From Qipengyuania nanhaisediminis (GTDB taxonomy: Bacteria > Pseudomonadota > Alphaproteobacteria > Sphingomonadales > Sphingomonadaceae): a DNA stretch of 64,000 nt. Shown here piece after piece: positions 26,643-34,097 of this stretch (position 1 is the stretch's first letter; each line of letters opens with the position of its first letter). The stretch covers positions 1-64,000 of the forward strand of contig NZ_FOWZ01000004.1 of NCBI RefSeq assembly GCF_900115585.1. The letters are read 5' to 3'. The notes under the pieces were generated by a model, which searched no databases, was not told where the DNA came from, and saw nothing but the letters and a program-made list of their open reading frames with translations. The position numbers and the translations under genes were made by a program.

Positions 26643-27670
26643 CAGGCTTCGTAGCCGGCGATCATCGCATCGATCGAAAGCCGTTCCAGCGCTCTCCTGC
26701 GGCATGAGGCGCGGTCGATCGTATCGGCTCGCTCAAGCGCCTTCGCCAATGCTGAAACGTCGCCGGATCTGACGAGCAACCCGCAATCGCCGACTACTTC
26801 GGGAAGCGCGCCTCGGCTGAACCCAGCGACTGGCGTACCGCATGACAGGGCTTCGGCGGCAACCAGGCCGAAGGGTTCGTCCCACAGTGGGGTGACCATC
26901 GCCCCACGGGCCCCGGCGACCTCCTGCCGCAGCACGGACGCTGTTCGGTGACCGTAGAATTCGATGCCATCCTTCAGATAGGGCTCGACCGCTTTCGCAA
27001 AATAAGCTGCATCTTCGACCGGTCCGAATATCTTCAGTCGAACTCGAGCTAGAGTGGCGGCTCGCACCGCCTCTGCCAGGCCCTTATTCGGGACAATTCG
27101 GCCGATCCAGGTGAAATATTCACCTACATTGGCGCCAGGGGACCAAGCGGCAGTATCAATTCCGTTCCGAACGACACGTGTTTCAGCGCACCCGCGTTCC
27201 GACCACAGTTCCTGCTGGTTCATGGAAGTGACGGTGGTCGCTATATTCGCCCGGTCGCAATTGCGCATGACAGCTTCGAACATGGTGCCGAACGGGGGGA
27301 CGTGCTGCGATGTAACACACGGGATCCCTGCATCCCCACACCAGTCGATAATTTCGGGAAACAGGGAATTGTTATGAACCACGTCATAGCCGCCGGAGCC
27401 GATGTGTAGCAGGACGCGCTCGAATGCGGTGCGTTGATATGCCGCAAGTTCTCCCGTGCCCCGGTAGATCCGCCATGGCAGGACCTCGTCATAGGGCGCT
27501 TCGCAAATGGGGACGAGGCCCGGATCGCTAGATCCCTCCGCGGCAAACAGGTCTACCTCGTGACCGGCTGCACGCAGACCCCGGCACAACATGTCGCAAT
27601 GCGCTTCCATGCCCCCGCTGAAGGGTTCGGCTATGGCATGACGGATATGGGCAAGGACGGCGACCTTCAC
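26549..27670 (-). CDS. Family 4 glycosyltransferase
   Basis: 373 residues. The N-terminal Rossmann half (VAVLAHIRHAIAEPFSGGMEAHCDMLCRGLRAAGHEVDLFA) and the C-terminal UDP/GDP-sugar site (FTWIGRIVPNKGL ... PLWDEPFGLVAAEALSCGTPVAGFSRGALPEVVG) are typical of GT4. It faces the sucrose/glycosyltransferase operon and shares 94 bases of 3' coding overlap with it. The upstream 131-base gap separates it from the divergent Crp-type regulator. Acceptor unknown. Confidence 0.85.
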   Translation of the reverse strand: MKVAVLAHIRHAIAEPFSGGMEAHCDMLCRGLRAAGHEVDLFAAEGSSDPGLVPICEAPYDEVLPWRIYRGTGELAAYQRTAFERVLLHIGSGGYDVVHNNSLFPEIIDWCGDAGIPCVTSQHVPPFGTMFEAVMRNCDRANIATTVTSMNQQELWSERGCAETRVVRNGIDTAAWSPGANVGEYFTWIGRIVPNKGLAEAVRAATLARVRLKIFGPVEDAAYFAKAVEPYLKDGIEFYGHRTASVLRQEVAGARGAMVTPLWDEPFGLVAAEALSCGTPVAGFSRGALPEVVGDCGLLVRSGDVSALAKALERADTIDRASCRRRALERLSIDAMIAGYEACYADVIAGARLASLPRLAWASSCSSTSELLA

Positions 27671-27801
27671 GGCGCGAAGACGTTTCTTTTCGACATGCGA
27701 ACTTTACGCGCCAAACGTCGACGTTTCCCACAATCTAACATTGATGCATAATGGCACAAGTTTCCACCTGAACCGTAATTGGCCATTCAGAAGGAGTAGG
27801 C

Positions 27802-28563
27802 ATGGCACGAGACGGTGAACCCAGCCAGTTTCCAAAGACCGGGCGATTTCTGGCTGGCCGCCTACGACACGATATGAGCCAGTCGGAGCAGGTCGAGCTG
27901 GAAAATATGGCGGGGTCGATCAAAACCTATCCCGATGGTCACCGGCTAATCGCACGCGGCGACGTTTGCGATCATTCCACGATCCTGATCGATGGCTTCA
28001 TGCTGCGCACGCTGGAAAGCGATGATCGACGCTATGGTGTCAGTTTTCATGTGCCGGGCGATTTCGTCGATCTTCACTGCTTCGCGCTCAAGCGCCTGGA
28101 TCACAACATCGATTGCGTCGGGCCGACAACTATTGCCCAAATTCCGCACAGTGAAATTCTTAAAACCATGAAAGAACGCCCGCACCTTGCGCGGCTGTTC
28201 TGGTTTTCCACCATGCTGGATGCCGCGATGCACCGAGAGTGGATCATGAAACTTGAACAATTGACCGCTCCGCGCCGTATAGCCCACATCTTTGCCGAAG
28301 TCTGGCGGCGGCTTGAAATGGTTGGCCTAGGGTTCGAAGACGGTTTCGAAACTCCTCTTCGTCAGGCTGATATCGCCGATATGTGCGGCGCGACACCGAT
28401 ACACACCAACCGGGCTTTGGCAGACTTGCGAAAGAAGGGCATCGCCGACTTCCAGAGGGGAGCGGTACGCATTCCCGATCGAAACAGACTTGAGGAATTC
28501 GCTGTATTCACGCCAGACTACCTTTTTGGCGAAGGGGCGCTGTACCTGCGCGACTACGATTGA
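27802..28563 (+). CDS. Crp/Fnr-type transcriptional regulator A
   Basis: 253 residues. A cyclic-nucleotide-binding-like beta-roll (about 25-130; HSTILIDGFMLRTLESDDRRYGVSFHVPGDFVDLHCF) is followed by a long dimerisation helix and a C-terminal HTH (LRQADIADMCGATPIHTNRALADLRKKGI). The Cys cluster of Fnr is absent, so no Fe-S sensing is predicted. Close in layout to regulator B at 29437: both begin with a GRFLAGRL/GDFLAGRL segment and share GDF-x-DLH-x-FALKRLDHN. The sulfotransferase gene overlaps its stop codon. Confidence 0.88.
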   Translation: MARDGEPSQFPKTGRFLAGRLRHDMSQSEQVELENMAGSIKTYPDGHRLIARGDVCDHSTILIDGFMLRTLESDDRRYGVSFHVPGDFVDLHCFALKRLDHNIDCVGPTTIAQIPHSEILKTMKERPHLARLFWFSTMLDAAMHREWIMKLEQLTAPRRIAHIFAEVWRRLEMVGLGFEDGFETPLRQADIADMCGATPIHTNRALADLRKKGIADFQRGAVRIPDRNRLEEFAVFTPDYLFGEGALYLRDYD

Positions 28564-29369
28564 AAGCTGCGCGTCCCCGCTTCGTATTCGTAGCTGGCTT
28601 GCACCGGACAGGTACCAGCCTTTTGTCCCGAATTCTGGGGGAGCATCCCTCGATAAGCTCTATCCAAGGTGCCCCGGTTCCCGAGAATGAAGGGTGTTAC
28701 TTGCAAGGGGGAATCCCGCACACTGCGATGGATGGCCGCCCTGGTCACTATGCTACGGACCGGTCCCAGCACCTGTGCGAGGGTTCCCGGTACGACAACC
28801 TCGAAACGCAGCAACGAATGCTAAGCGACTGGTCGCAATGGTACGATCCTTCAAAGCCCTGGTGGCTGGAAAAGTCCCCTGTAAACTTAACGCGGATGCG
28901 GTTGTACCAACAGCTATTCCCGACATCACAATTCATCGTGATTTTGCGGCATCCGCAGAAGATGGCAGCTGCGTTGGCGAAGTGGGTCGATGAAGATCCC
29001 GCGGAGTTGGTACGTTATGCGTTGGATGCGTATGAAACCGTGCGCGCTGACCTTGAGTTTCTGCATGCCGTACAGGTCATTCGCTACGAGGACTTGATCG
29101 CACAGCCCGACCAGATCCGCAGATCGCTTTTCGCGTTTCTATCTCTAAAAGATAACGACCCGCAAATTGCTCTTCGTGACGGAAACTCGGATTATGGTAC
29201 CCCCGAGAGGGTGGATGCGAGCCTCGCTGAGAGGATGCGTAGATGGGGATACCTGCCAGGGGGCGGAATAGAACCGCATTGTATGATCTGCCGGCATCCG
29301 CTTCGCGCAGTGAGGGAGAATTCCGCAAACGAGCTAAAGAGAGAGGCTTTGGTTCAAACCGATGCGTAA
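28560..29369 (+). CDS. Sulfotransferase
   Basis: 269 residues from a TTG at 28560 overlapping the stop of regulator A (TTGA). The PAPS 5'-phosphosulfate loop is clear at the start (VFVAGLHRTGTSLLSRILGEHP). The 3'-phosphate-binding region is QFIVILRHPQKMAAALAKW, and the usual VIRYEDLIAQPDQI follows. Sulfo group acceptor unknown. The neighbouring glycosyltransferases raise the possibility of a sulfated glycan or glycolipid. A C-terminal CMICRHP segment may bind metal. Sandwiched between two paralogous regulators. Confidence 0.85.
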   Translation: MKAARPRFVFVAGLHRTGTSLLSRILGEHPSISSIQGAPVPENEGCYLQGGIPHTAMDGRPGHYATDRSQHLCEGSRYDNLETQQRMLSDWSQWYDPSKPWWLEKSPVNLTRMRLYQQLFPTSQFIVILRHPQKMAAALAKWVDEDPAELVRYALDAYETVRADLEFLHAVQVIRYEDLIAQPDQIRRSLFAFLSLKDNDPQIALRDGNSDYGTPERVDASLAERMRRWGYLPGGGIEPHCMICRHPLRAVRENSANELKREALVQTDA

Positions 29370-29436
29370 TCGGAAAAGAATAGAAAGCTAACATCCGTCA
29401 ATAGACGCTTTTTACTGCTTTGCATAAATCCTCGAC

Positions 29437-30210
29437 ATGCACGCTACGACTGACAAGGTTCGAGCGGTTCGCTATCCTCTTACCGGCGATTTTCTGGCGG
29501 GGAGGCTGAGGCAGAACCTTCGGTCCGAAGATTTGACCTACATCGAGAACCTTGTGGAATCCGTGGAAGAGCACGGGGACGGCACGTGCATTCTCGAAAG
29601 GGGCGCAAGAACCGAGTGCAGCACCATCCTCATCGAGGGATATGTATTCCGGACGATCGAGAGCGGCGGAAAGCGCTTCATAACGGGCGTCCATCTTCCT
29701 GGTGATTTTATCGATCTTCACGGCTTCGCGCTGAAGCGGCTGGATCACAATGTCGTCGCGGCGGGGAAGGTGCGCGTTGGCTGCGTCAGTCACGCCACAT
29801 TGAGGCGAGTCATGATGGATCGGCCGGGCGTGGCGCGCGCGATGTGGTTTGCCACCTTGCTGGACGCAGCGATCCATAGAAAATGGATACAGACGCTGGA
29901 ACAGCTCGATGCCCCTCGGCGCATCGCGCATCTTTACGCGGAACTCCGCACGCGGTTGGAATTGATAGGTCGTGTAAATTCGCGGGCCCTTAGAACCCCG
30001 TTCACCCAGTTCGATATGGCAGACATGTGCGGTGTTAGCGCGATCCACGCCAACCGTGCTGTCGGCAAATTGAAAGAAATGGAAATTGCCGAGATACGAC
30101 GCGGTGATCTCTACACTGATGACTGGGACCTGTTGAAGAAGTTCGCTCGGTTCGATCCCGATTATCTCTATGGCGAGGGGCCTCTCAAATTGGAGGATGA
30201 TTGGGATTAG
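29437..30210 (+). CDS. Crp/Fnr-type transcriptional regulator B
   Basis: 257 residues, same architecture as regulator A: beta-roll (CSTILIEGYVFRTIESGGKRFITGVHLPGDFIDLHGFALKRLDHN), dimer helix and HTH (FTQFDMADMCGVSAIHANRAVGKLKEMEI). Shared motifs at equal positions indicate paralogy rather than chance clustering. No Fnr-type cysteines. The stop overlaps the stop of the convergent DUF421 gene by four bases. The ligand is unknown, and the pair may bind the same operators. Confidence 0.87.
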   Translation: MHATTDKVRAVRYPLTGDFLAGRLRQNLRSEDLTYIENLVESVEEHGDGTCILERGARTECSTILIEGYVFRTIESGGKRFITGVHLPGDFIDLHGFALKRLDHNVVAAGKVRVGCVSHATLRRVMMDRPGVARAMWFATLLDAAIHRKWIQTLEQLDAPRRIAHLYAELRTRLELIGRVNSRALRTPFTQFDMADMCGVSAIHANRAVGKLKEMEIAEIRRGDLYTDDWDLLKKFARFDPDYLYGEGPLKLEDDWD

Positions 30211-30752
30211 CCCTTGAGGTTGGGCGGCGCAGATACGTCCGCCAAAGCTTCTGCATTTTCCCAGTTCACGTCCTGACGCGGTATGACAGAGAGCTCGCCA
30301 TTGGGCTCGAGTACGACCCAGTTTGCGCCCGCATTTTCAGTCAGGCCATTCCGTCGAAGCGCCGTCTTGATCTCTTCTTCGGAGATACGCGTTCGCTCCA
30401 TCGCATCGCGCAGGAACTCACCCTTATGAGTGAGCAGCGTCGGCTCCGCTTTCACCGCGCTCGCCACCAGTTTGCTACGCTGGACCAGATGGGTGGTGGC
30501 ATATTGACAGGCGGCAAGGACAGCGATCGCGATCATGGCATCAACGCTAGCCACATTGCGTAGAAGTATGCCGCTTGCTGCGAGGCTGCCGACCGCAACG
30601 TTAATGATCCAGTCGAAATTGTTCAGCTGGCTGGTGGTGCGCTTGCCCACGATCCTGACCATTACGATGATCAGAATGTAGAAAAGTACGGCATTGACTG
30701 AAATTTCGGCAAGCCTGATCCAGCTCGACCATACGTTGATCGTATCGGGCAC
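30207..30752 (-). CDS. DUF421/YetF-family membrane protein
   Basis: 181 residues from a GTG at 30752. Three N-terminal helices (ISVNAVLFYILIIVMVRIVGKRTTSQLNNFDWIINVAVGSLAASGIL) contain the family's characteristic GKRT and NFDWI segments. The soluble C-terminal part (HKGEFLRDAMERTRISEEEIKTALRRNGL ... VVLEPNGELSVIPR) is the DUF421 domain. Function unknown. One base separates it from the DUF1989 gene, so it is the distal gene of that operon. Confidence 0.85.
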   Translation of the reverse strand: MPDTINVWSSWIRLAEISVNAVLFYILIIVMVRIVGKRTTSQLNNFDWIINVAVGSLAASGILLRNVASVDAMIAIAVLAACQYATTHLVQRSKLVASAVKAEPTLLTHKGEFLRDAMERTRISEEEIKTALRRNGLTENAGANWVVLEPNGELSVIPRQDVNWENAEALADVSAPPNLKG

Positions 30753-30753
30753 T

Positions 30754-31332
30754 CTACTTCACCTCGTAATCGATAGGCTTGAACGTACCGCCATTGGAAT
30801 CGTAAGCCGAACAGGCTGTCAGGCCGATGATGAGATCCATTTCCGCCCTGAATTCGATCCTGTCGCCCGCTTCCGTGGTCGGAGGCTTTACAGCCAATAC
30901 GCCGCTTTGGCCGTCGACCGGTACGTTCATGAAGATATTGAAAGCGGTGGGAATGTCGTCCGGTTCGATCCCGTAAGGCGCCAGTGCTTCGGCGAGATTG
31001 CCGAAACAGCCGCGGTGAATCGGCTTGTCCGGGTAGAAATGCTCGAATGTAGCCTCGCTGCAAGGAGTGAGCAGGAAATCGTGGGTTTCGGCCGTATCGG
31101 AAACGATCGTCAGCATGGGATTGGAACGGTTCGACCAGAGCTGGTTCTCGCAACCTAGGTTGATCGTTTCCTCGTAATCGAATGTCCGGCCGTTCGAGAT
31201 CACCTCGCCGACGTCATCGGCATTATAGGCGACCAAATCCGAAACTTGCTGCCCTTCCGGATCGTAAACCGTAAGCGTCTGCCCCTTTTGCAGCGTGAAT
31301 GCGACGCCGCTTCGTGGTTCTATTCGTTTCAT
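30754..31332 (-). CDS. DUF1989 (urea carboxylase-associated) family protein
   Basis: 192 residues from the ATG at 31332, which overlaps the YqcI/YcgG stop (ATGA) and has GGAG upstream. Family features are the cupin-like YDPEGQQVSDLVAYNADD, ETINLGCENQLWSNRSNPMLTIV, HDFLLTPCSEATFEHFY and CFGNLAEALAPYGI, with conserved His and Cys residues that could bind metal. DUF1989 members are found near urea-amidolyase genes, none of which is present here. The pairing with a GntA-like gene suggests a guanidino or amino-group substrate. Confidence 0.82.
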   Translation of the reverse strand: MKRIEPRSGVAFTLQKGQTLTVYDPEGQQVSDLVAYNADDVGEVISNGRTFDYEETINLGCENQLWSNRSNPMLTIVSDTAETHDFLLTPCSEATFEHFYPDKPIHRGCFGNLAEALAPYGIEPDDIPTAFNIFMNVPVDGQSGVLAVKPPTTEAGDRIEFRAEMDLIIGLTACSAYDSNGGTFKPIDYEVK

Positions 31333-32030
31333 TTTTTCTCCAATCGGGGGTCGCGAAAAGGGCATTGCCAATTCTCGTTCACGATGCGGCCACTGTATTG
31401 ACGCGCCTCGCTGCTTTCTCCGTGCCTCGCGAGCATGGGATTGATGTCCCCGGCCAATTTGCGATCGCGCTCGAGTATTGCCTCCCTCATCCGTTCGTAG
31501 CGCCCATCCTCTCGTAGTTGCTCGAACTGGTTGTGAAGATTGAACACCATTGTTGGATGGCGGAACCGGCGCGCGGGCCGCGAGGCTGTCGGGTGCAAGC
31601 CGACGACGAAGAATGCTTCACCGCCGAAGCTGAGCGAGAAATGCGGATCCTCTGGATCGGGGCTTACTCCGGCGTCGTAGGCTTGGCCCAACCATTCGTC
31701 CTTTTCTGCGAATGATTGAAGCCGTTCCCACATCAAACGTTCGAATTCGTCTTCGGTCAGCATGGATGGCTGCGCGAACACAATGGCTAGGCTTCGCAGT
31801 CCGTCCGGGTCTTCACGATAGGTTTCCGACCATTCCAACAGCTTGTGGTGGATACGCAAATCGTCCCAACCACTGCGAATATCGAACGCCACCACGATCT
31901 CGAGCATGCCCTTCGCCAATGCGGACTTTGCACCGACGCACGGGAAATCGCCCGCGGCGATGTGGTCGCGGAACTCCCTCGCGATCCTTTCGGAAACGCG
32001 ATCGGAAACTGCCAGGACTCCAGGTTTCAC
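31329..32030 (-). CDS. YqcI/YcgG (GntA-like) family protein
   Basis: 233 residues from a GTG at 32030 that overlaps the stop of the small upstream gene (GTGA). The longer frame to 32165 would run through that gene. Family hallmarks are FPCVGAKSALAKG near the N-terminus, FAQPSMLTEDEFERLMWERLQ, DPHFSLSFGGEAFFVVGLHPTASRPARRF, and the C-terminal NENWQCPF. In characterised relatives (guanitoxin GntA, azomycin RohS) this fold is a haem-dependent N-oxygenase. The substrate here is unknown. Confidence 0.82.
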   Translation of the reverse strand: MKPGVLAVSDRVSERIAREFRDHIAAGDFPCVGAKSALAKGMLEIVVAFDIRSGWDDLRIHHKLLEWSETYREDPDGLRSLAIVFAQPSMLTEDEFERLMWERLQSFAEKDEWLGQAYDAGVSPDPEDPHFSLSFGGEAFFVVGLHPTASRPARRFRHPTMVFNLHNQFEQLREDGRYERMREAILERDRKLAGDINPMLARHGESSEARQYSGRIVNENWQCPFRDPRLEKK

Positions 32031-32266
32031 TGGGCGCACACCCCTTCCGGAATGATGCTCACGCGCTCGTCCTTGGTGCGGCCCATCGACCAATTGGCCT
32101 GCAGCCGAACCTTCGGATTGGGCGCACACCAAATCTCGCCGGTCGCATCGAGAGCCGTTACCCAAATGAGATTATGTTCCACCCCGTAGTCGATCACGGC
32201 GAAAGCCAGACCCGGACCTTTCTCTAGAACGATGACCGGCAAAGGCGGATTTAATTGTGTGAACAT
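32027..32266 (-). CDS. Small conserved-looking protein (79 aa)
   Basis: Begins at the ATG at 32266 (MFTQLNPPLPVIVLEKGPGLA); the ORF extension further upstream reads like non-coding sequence. It is compact and beta-rich (FAVIDYGVEHNLIWVTALDATGEIWCAPNPKVRLQANWSMGR), with no signal peptide. A GTGA overlap couples it to the YqcI/YcgG gene. I recognise the sequence style from other alphaproteobacteria but no function. Inferred to be an accessory of the oxygenase/DUF1989 operon. Confidence 0.65.
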   Translation of the reverse strand: MFTQLNPPLPVIVLEKGPGLAFAVIDYGVEHNLIWVTALDATGEIWCAPNPKVRLQANWSMGRTKDERVSIIPEGVCAQ

Positions 32267-32536
32267 CTCACTCTCGCTTTTCCCATAGGCTACGACGCGA
32301 GATCGAGAGCTGTGTTCCCGATATCGCACTAGAACGTCTAGCCATTTAGTAATGGCGTGGTTGCTGAATAGACGTTCGCGCTAGACGGAGGCGCCCAAAC
32401 TTACATCCATCAGTATCGATTGTGTGGTTGGGGGAGGACGTCCGGCCGGCGGGGTCGCGCCGCAAAGCCGATCGTGCGAAAGCAATTGGAACGGCGGCCG
32501 CAACCAGTTAGATATGGGGTGTCGAATTCAGGATAG

Positions 32537-33586
32537 GTGACGTCGATGCCTCAAAGGGACACTTCCCTTGTCAACACCGCCCAGCTTGGTCTGATCGTCG
32601 AAGATGCGGCGAGCGAAATCTTTCTGTTTTCCGCCACGACTTTCAAGTTTCTCCTAGTGAACCGGGGAGCGCGAGAAAACTTGGGTTACGGGTTTGAAGA
32701 ATTGCGTGATCTCACTCCGTGGGACATCAAGCCCGAGCTCAATGAGCATCAGTTTAAGGAGAAAGTCCGACCACTTCTCGAGAGTGGATCGGGCGACATT
32801 GTCTTCGAGACCGTGCACCAGCGAAAAGACGGAAGCCTGTACGATGTCTCCGTGCATTTGCAGCTGATCCCGCAGGATGAAGACAGTATTTTCTTCGCGG
32901 CGATCCGCGACGTCACGCGGGAAAACGAACTGAAGCGCGTACTGGAGCAGAGGGAGAAGGAACTCGAGGAGGCGCTCGCAGCGCGCGAGACCCTGCTCCA
33001 GGAAGTGAACCACAGGGTCAAGAACAGCCTTCAGGTCGTAACGGCACTGCTCCAATTACATGCTAGGCAGGTGACCGACGATAGCCTGAAGGCGGCGCTA
33101 GCTGATGCAAAGAACCGCGTTGCGGTCGTGGCATCGATCCACCAGCGCCTCTACATGAGCGGCGAACATTCGATGGTCGACATTGGCGAGTTTCTTGACG
33201 AGCTCGCGACTGCGACCATCGCGTCGATGAGCCTCGGCGAGAAAGTAAAGACAAATCTCGAGTTGGAGACAGGAGTCGCACTCGGAATCGATCGCGCCGT
33301 GCCGTTAGCCCTGGTGGTTTCCGAGCTCCTCACGAACAGCCTCAAGTATGCGTTCCCCGATGGCCGCAGTGGAACCGTAGGCATGACCTTGCGTTCCAAT
33401 AACGATAAACTTGAGTTGCGAGTGTTTGACGATGGCGTCGGTTTTTCTCCGTCCACCAATGTAGGCGAAGGAACCGGGCTTGGGTCCAGGATCGTGGAAG
33501 CGCTTGGACGGCAAATTCGTGCGCAGGTTGAAACCGTGTCGGATGAACGCGGTACCAGCACCGTTCTAAGTCTTCCGCTCGCATGA
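32537..33586 (+). CDS. PAS-HisKA_2 sensor histidine kinase
   Basis: 349 residues from a GTG at 32537 or the ATG at 32546. No membrane segments, so cytoplasmic. A PAS domain (about 20-130; FKFLLVNRGARENLGYGFEELRDLTPWDI), a short coiled coil, and the HisKA_2 box LLQEVNHRVKNSLQVVTALLQLHARQ with the phospho-His in NHRVKN follow. The ATPase is of the HWE/HisKA_2 type (LALVVSELLTNSLKYAFPDG, FDDGVGF, GLGSRIVEALG). It pairs with the lone receiver 24 bases downstream. Such kinases often sense light or redox, or feed the general stress response. Confidence 0.9.
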   Translation: MTSMPQRDTSLVNTAQLGLIVEDAASEIFLFSATTFKFLLVNRGARENLGYGFEELRDLTPWDIKPELNEHQFKEKVRPLLESGSGDIVFETVHQRKDGSLYDVSVHLQLIPQDEDSIFFAAIRDVTRENELKRVLEQREKELEEALAARETLLQEVNHRVKNSLQVVTALLQLHARQVTDDSLKAALADAKNRVAVVASIHQRLYMSGEHSMVDIGEFLDELATATIASMSLGEKVKTNLELETGVALGIDRAVPLALVVSELLTNSLKYAFPDGRSGTVGMTLRSNNDKLELRVFDDGVGFSPSTNVGEGTGLGSRIVEALGRQIRAQVETVSDERGTSTVLSLPLA

Positions 33587-33610
33587 CGTAGCAGATCACG
33601 ATTATTGGCT

Positions 33611-34006
33611 ATGAAGATACTGATTGTTGAAGATGAAGCCCTGATAGCGCTCAACATACGCGACGTGTTGGAAGATTGCGGTCATCAGGTCGTCGAAATC
33701 GCGGATGACGAACCCTCGGCATTGCTTGCCGCAACCCACTATCGACCGGATCTTGCGTTGGTCGACATGCGCCTTGCCGGAGGCGACAGCGGATTGGAAG
33801 TCGCTCGCAAGATAAGCGCCATGGGTGTGGCCGTCATTTTTGCGACGGGCAACTGTCCCGGTAAGCTAGTCAATGAAGTGGCGATCGGATGCCTGCACAA
33901 ACCGCTTTCGGACGCCCAGATCGTGGCTGGTGTCGCAATTGCGGAAGCCGTCGTCAGCGAAGCGCCCCCTCCGCCGCCTCCGCCCGGAATGCACATGTTC
34001 CAGTAA
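33611..34006 (+). CDS. Stand-alone receiver-domain response regulator
   Basis: 131 residues from the ATG at 33611 (MKILIVEDEALIALNIRDVL). The phospho-acceptor lies in LALVDMRLAGG and the conserved Lys in CLHKPLSDAQ. There is no output domain; it ends in a proline run and HMFQ. Single receivers next to HWE/HisKA_2 kinases usually serve as phosphate relays or sinks. A bidirectional terminator follows at 34051-34085. Confidence 0.88.
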   Translation: MKILIVEDEALIALNIRDVLEDCGHQVVEIADDEPSALLAATHYRPDLALVDMRLAGGDSGLEVARKISAMGVAVIFATGNCPGKLVNEVAIGCLHKPLSDAQIVAGVAIAEAVVSEAPPPPPPPGMHMFQ

Positions 34007-34050
34007 CCGCCGCAGGCAGCGTCCTCTTGGATGCTGTGTTCCAGCACGCA

Positions 34051-34085
34051 AAAAGGGCCACGACGATGTCGTGGCCCTGGTTTTG
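34051..34085. terminator. Bidirectional intrinsic terminator
   Basis: GGGCCACGAC (34055-34064) pairs with GTCGTGGCCC (34068-34077) around a three-base loop, with an A-run before and TTTTG after. It sits between the receiver gene and the convergent adhesin gene and can serve both. Confidence 0.8.
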
Positions 34086-34097
34086 TTGACGGGTAAT

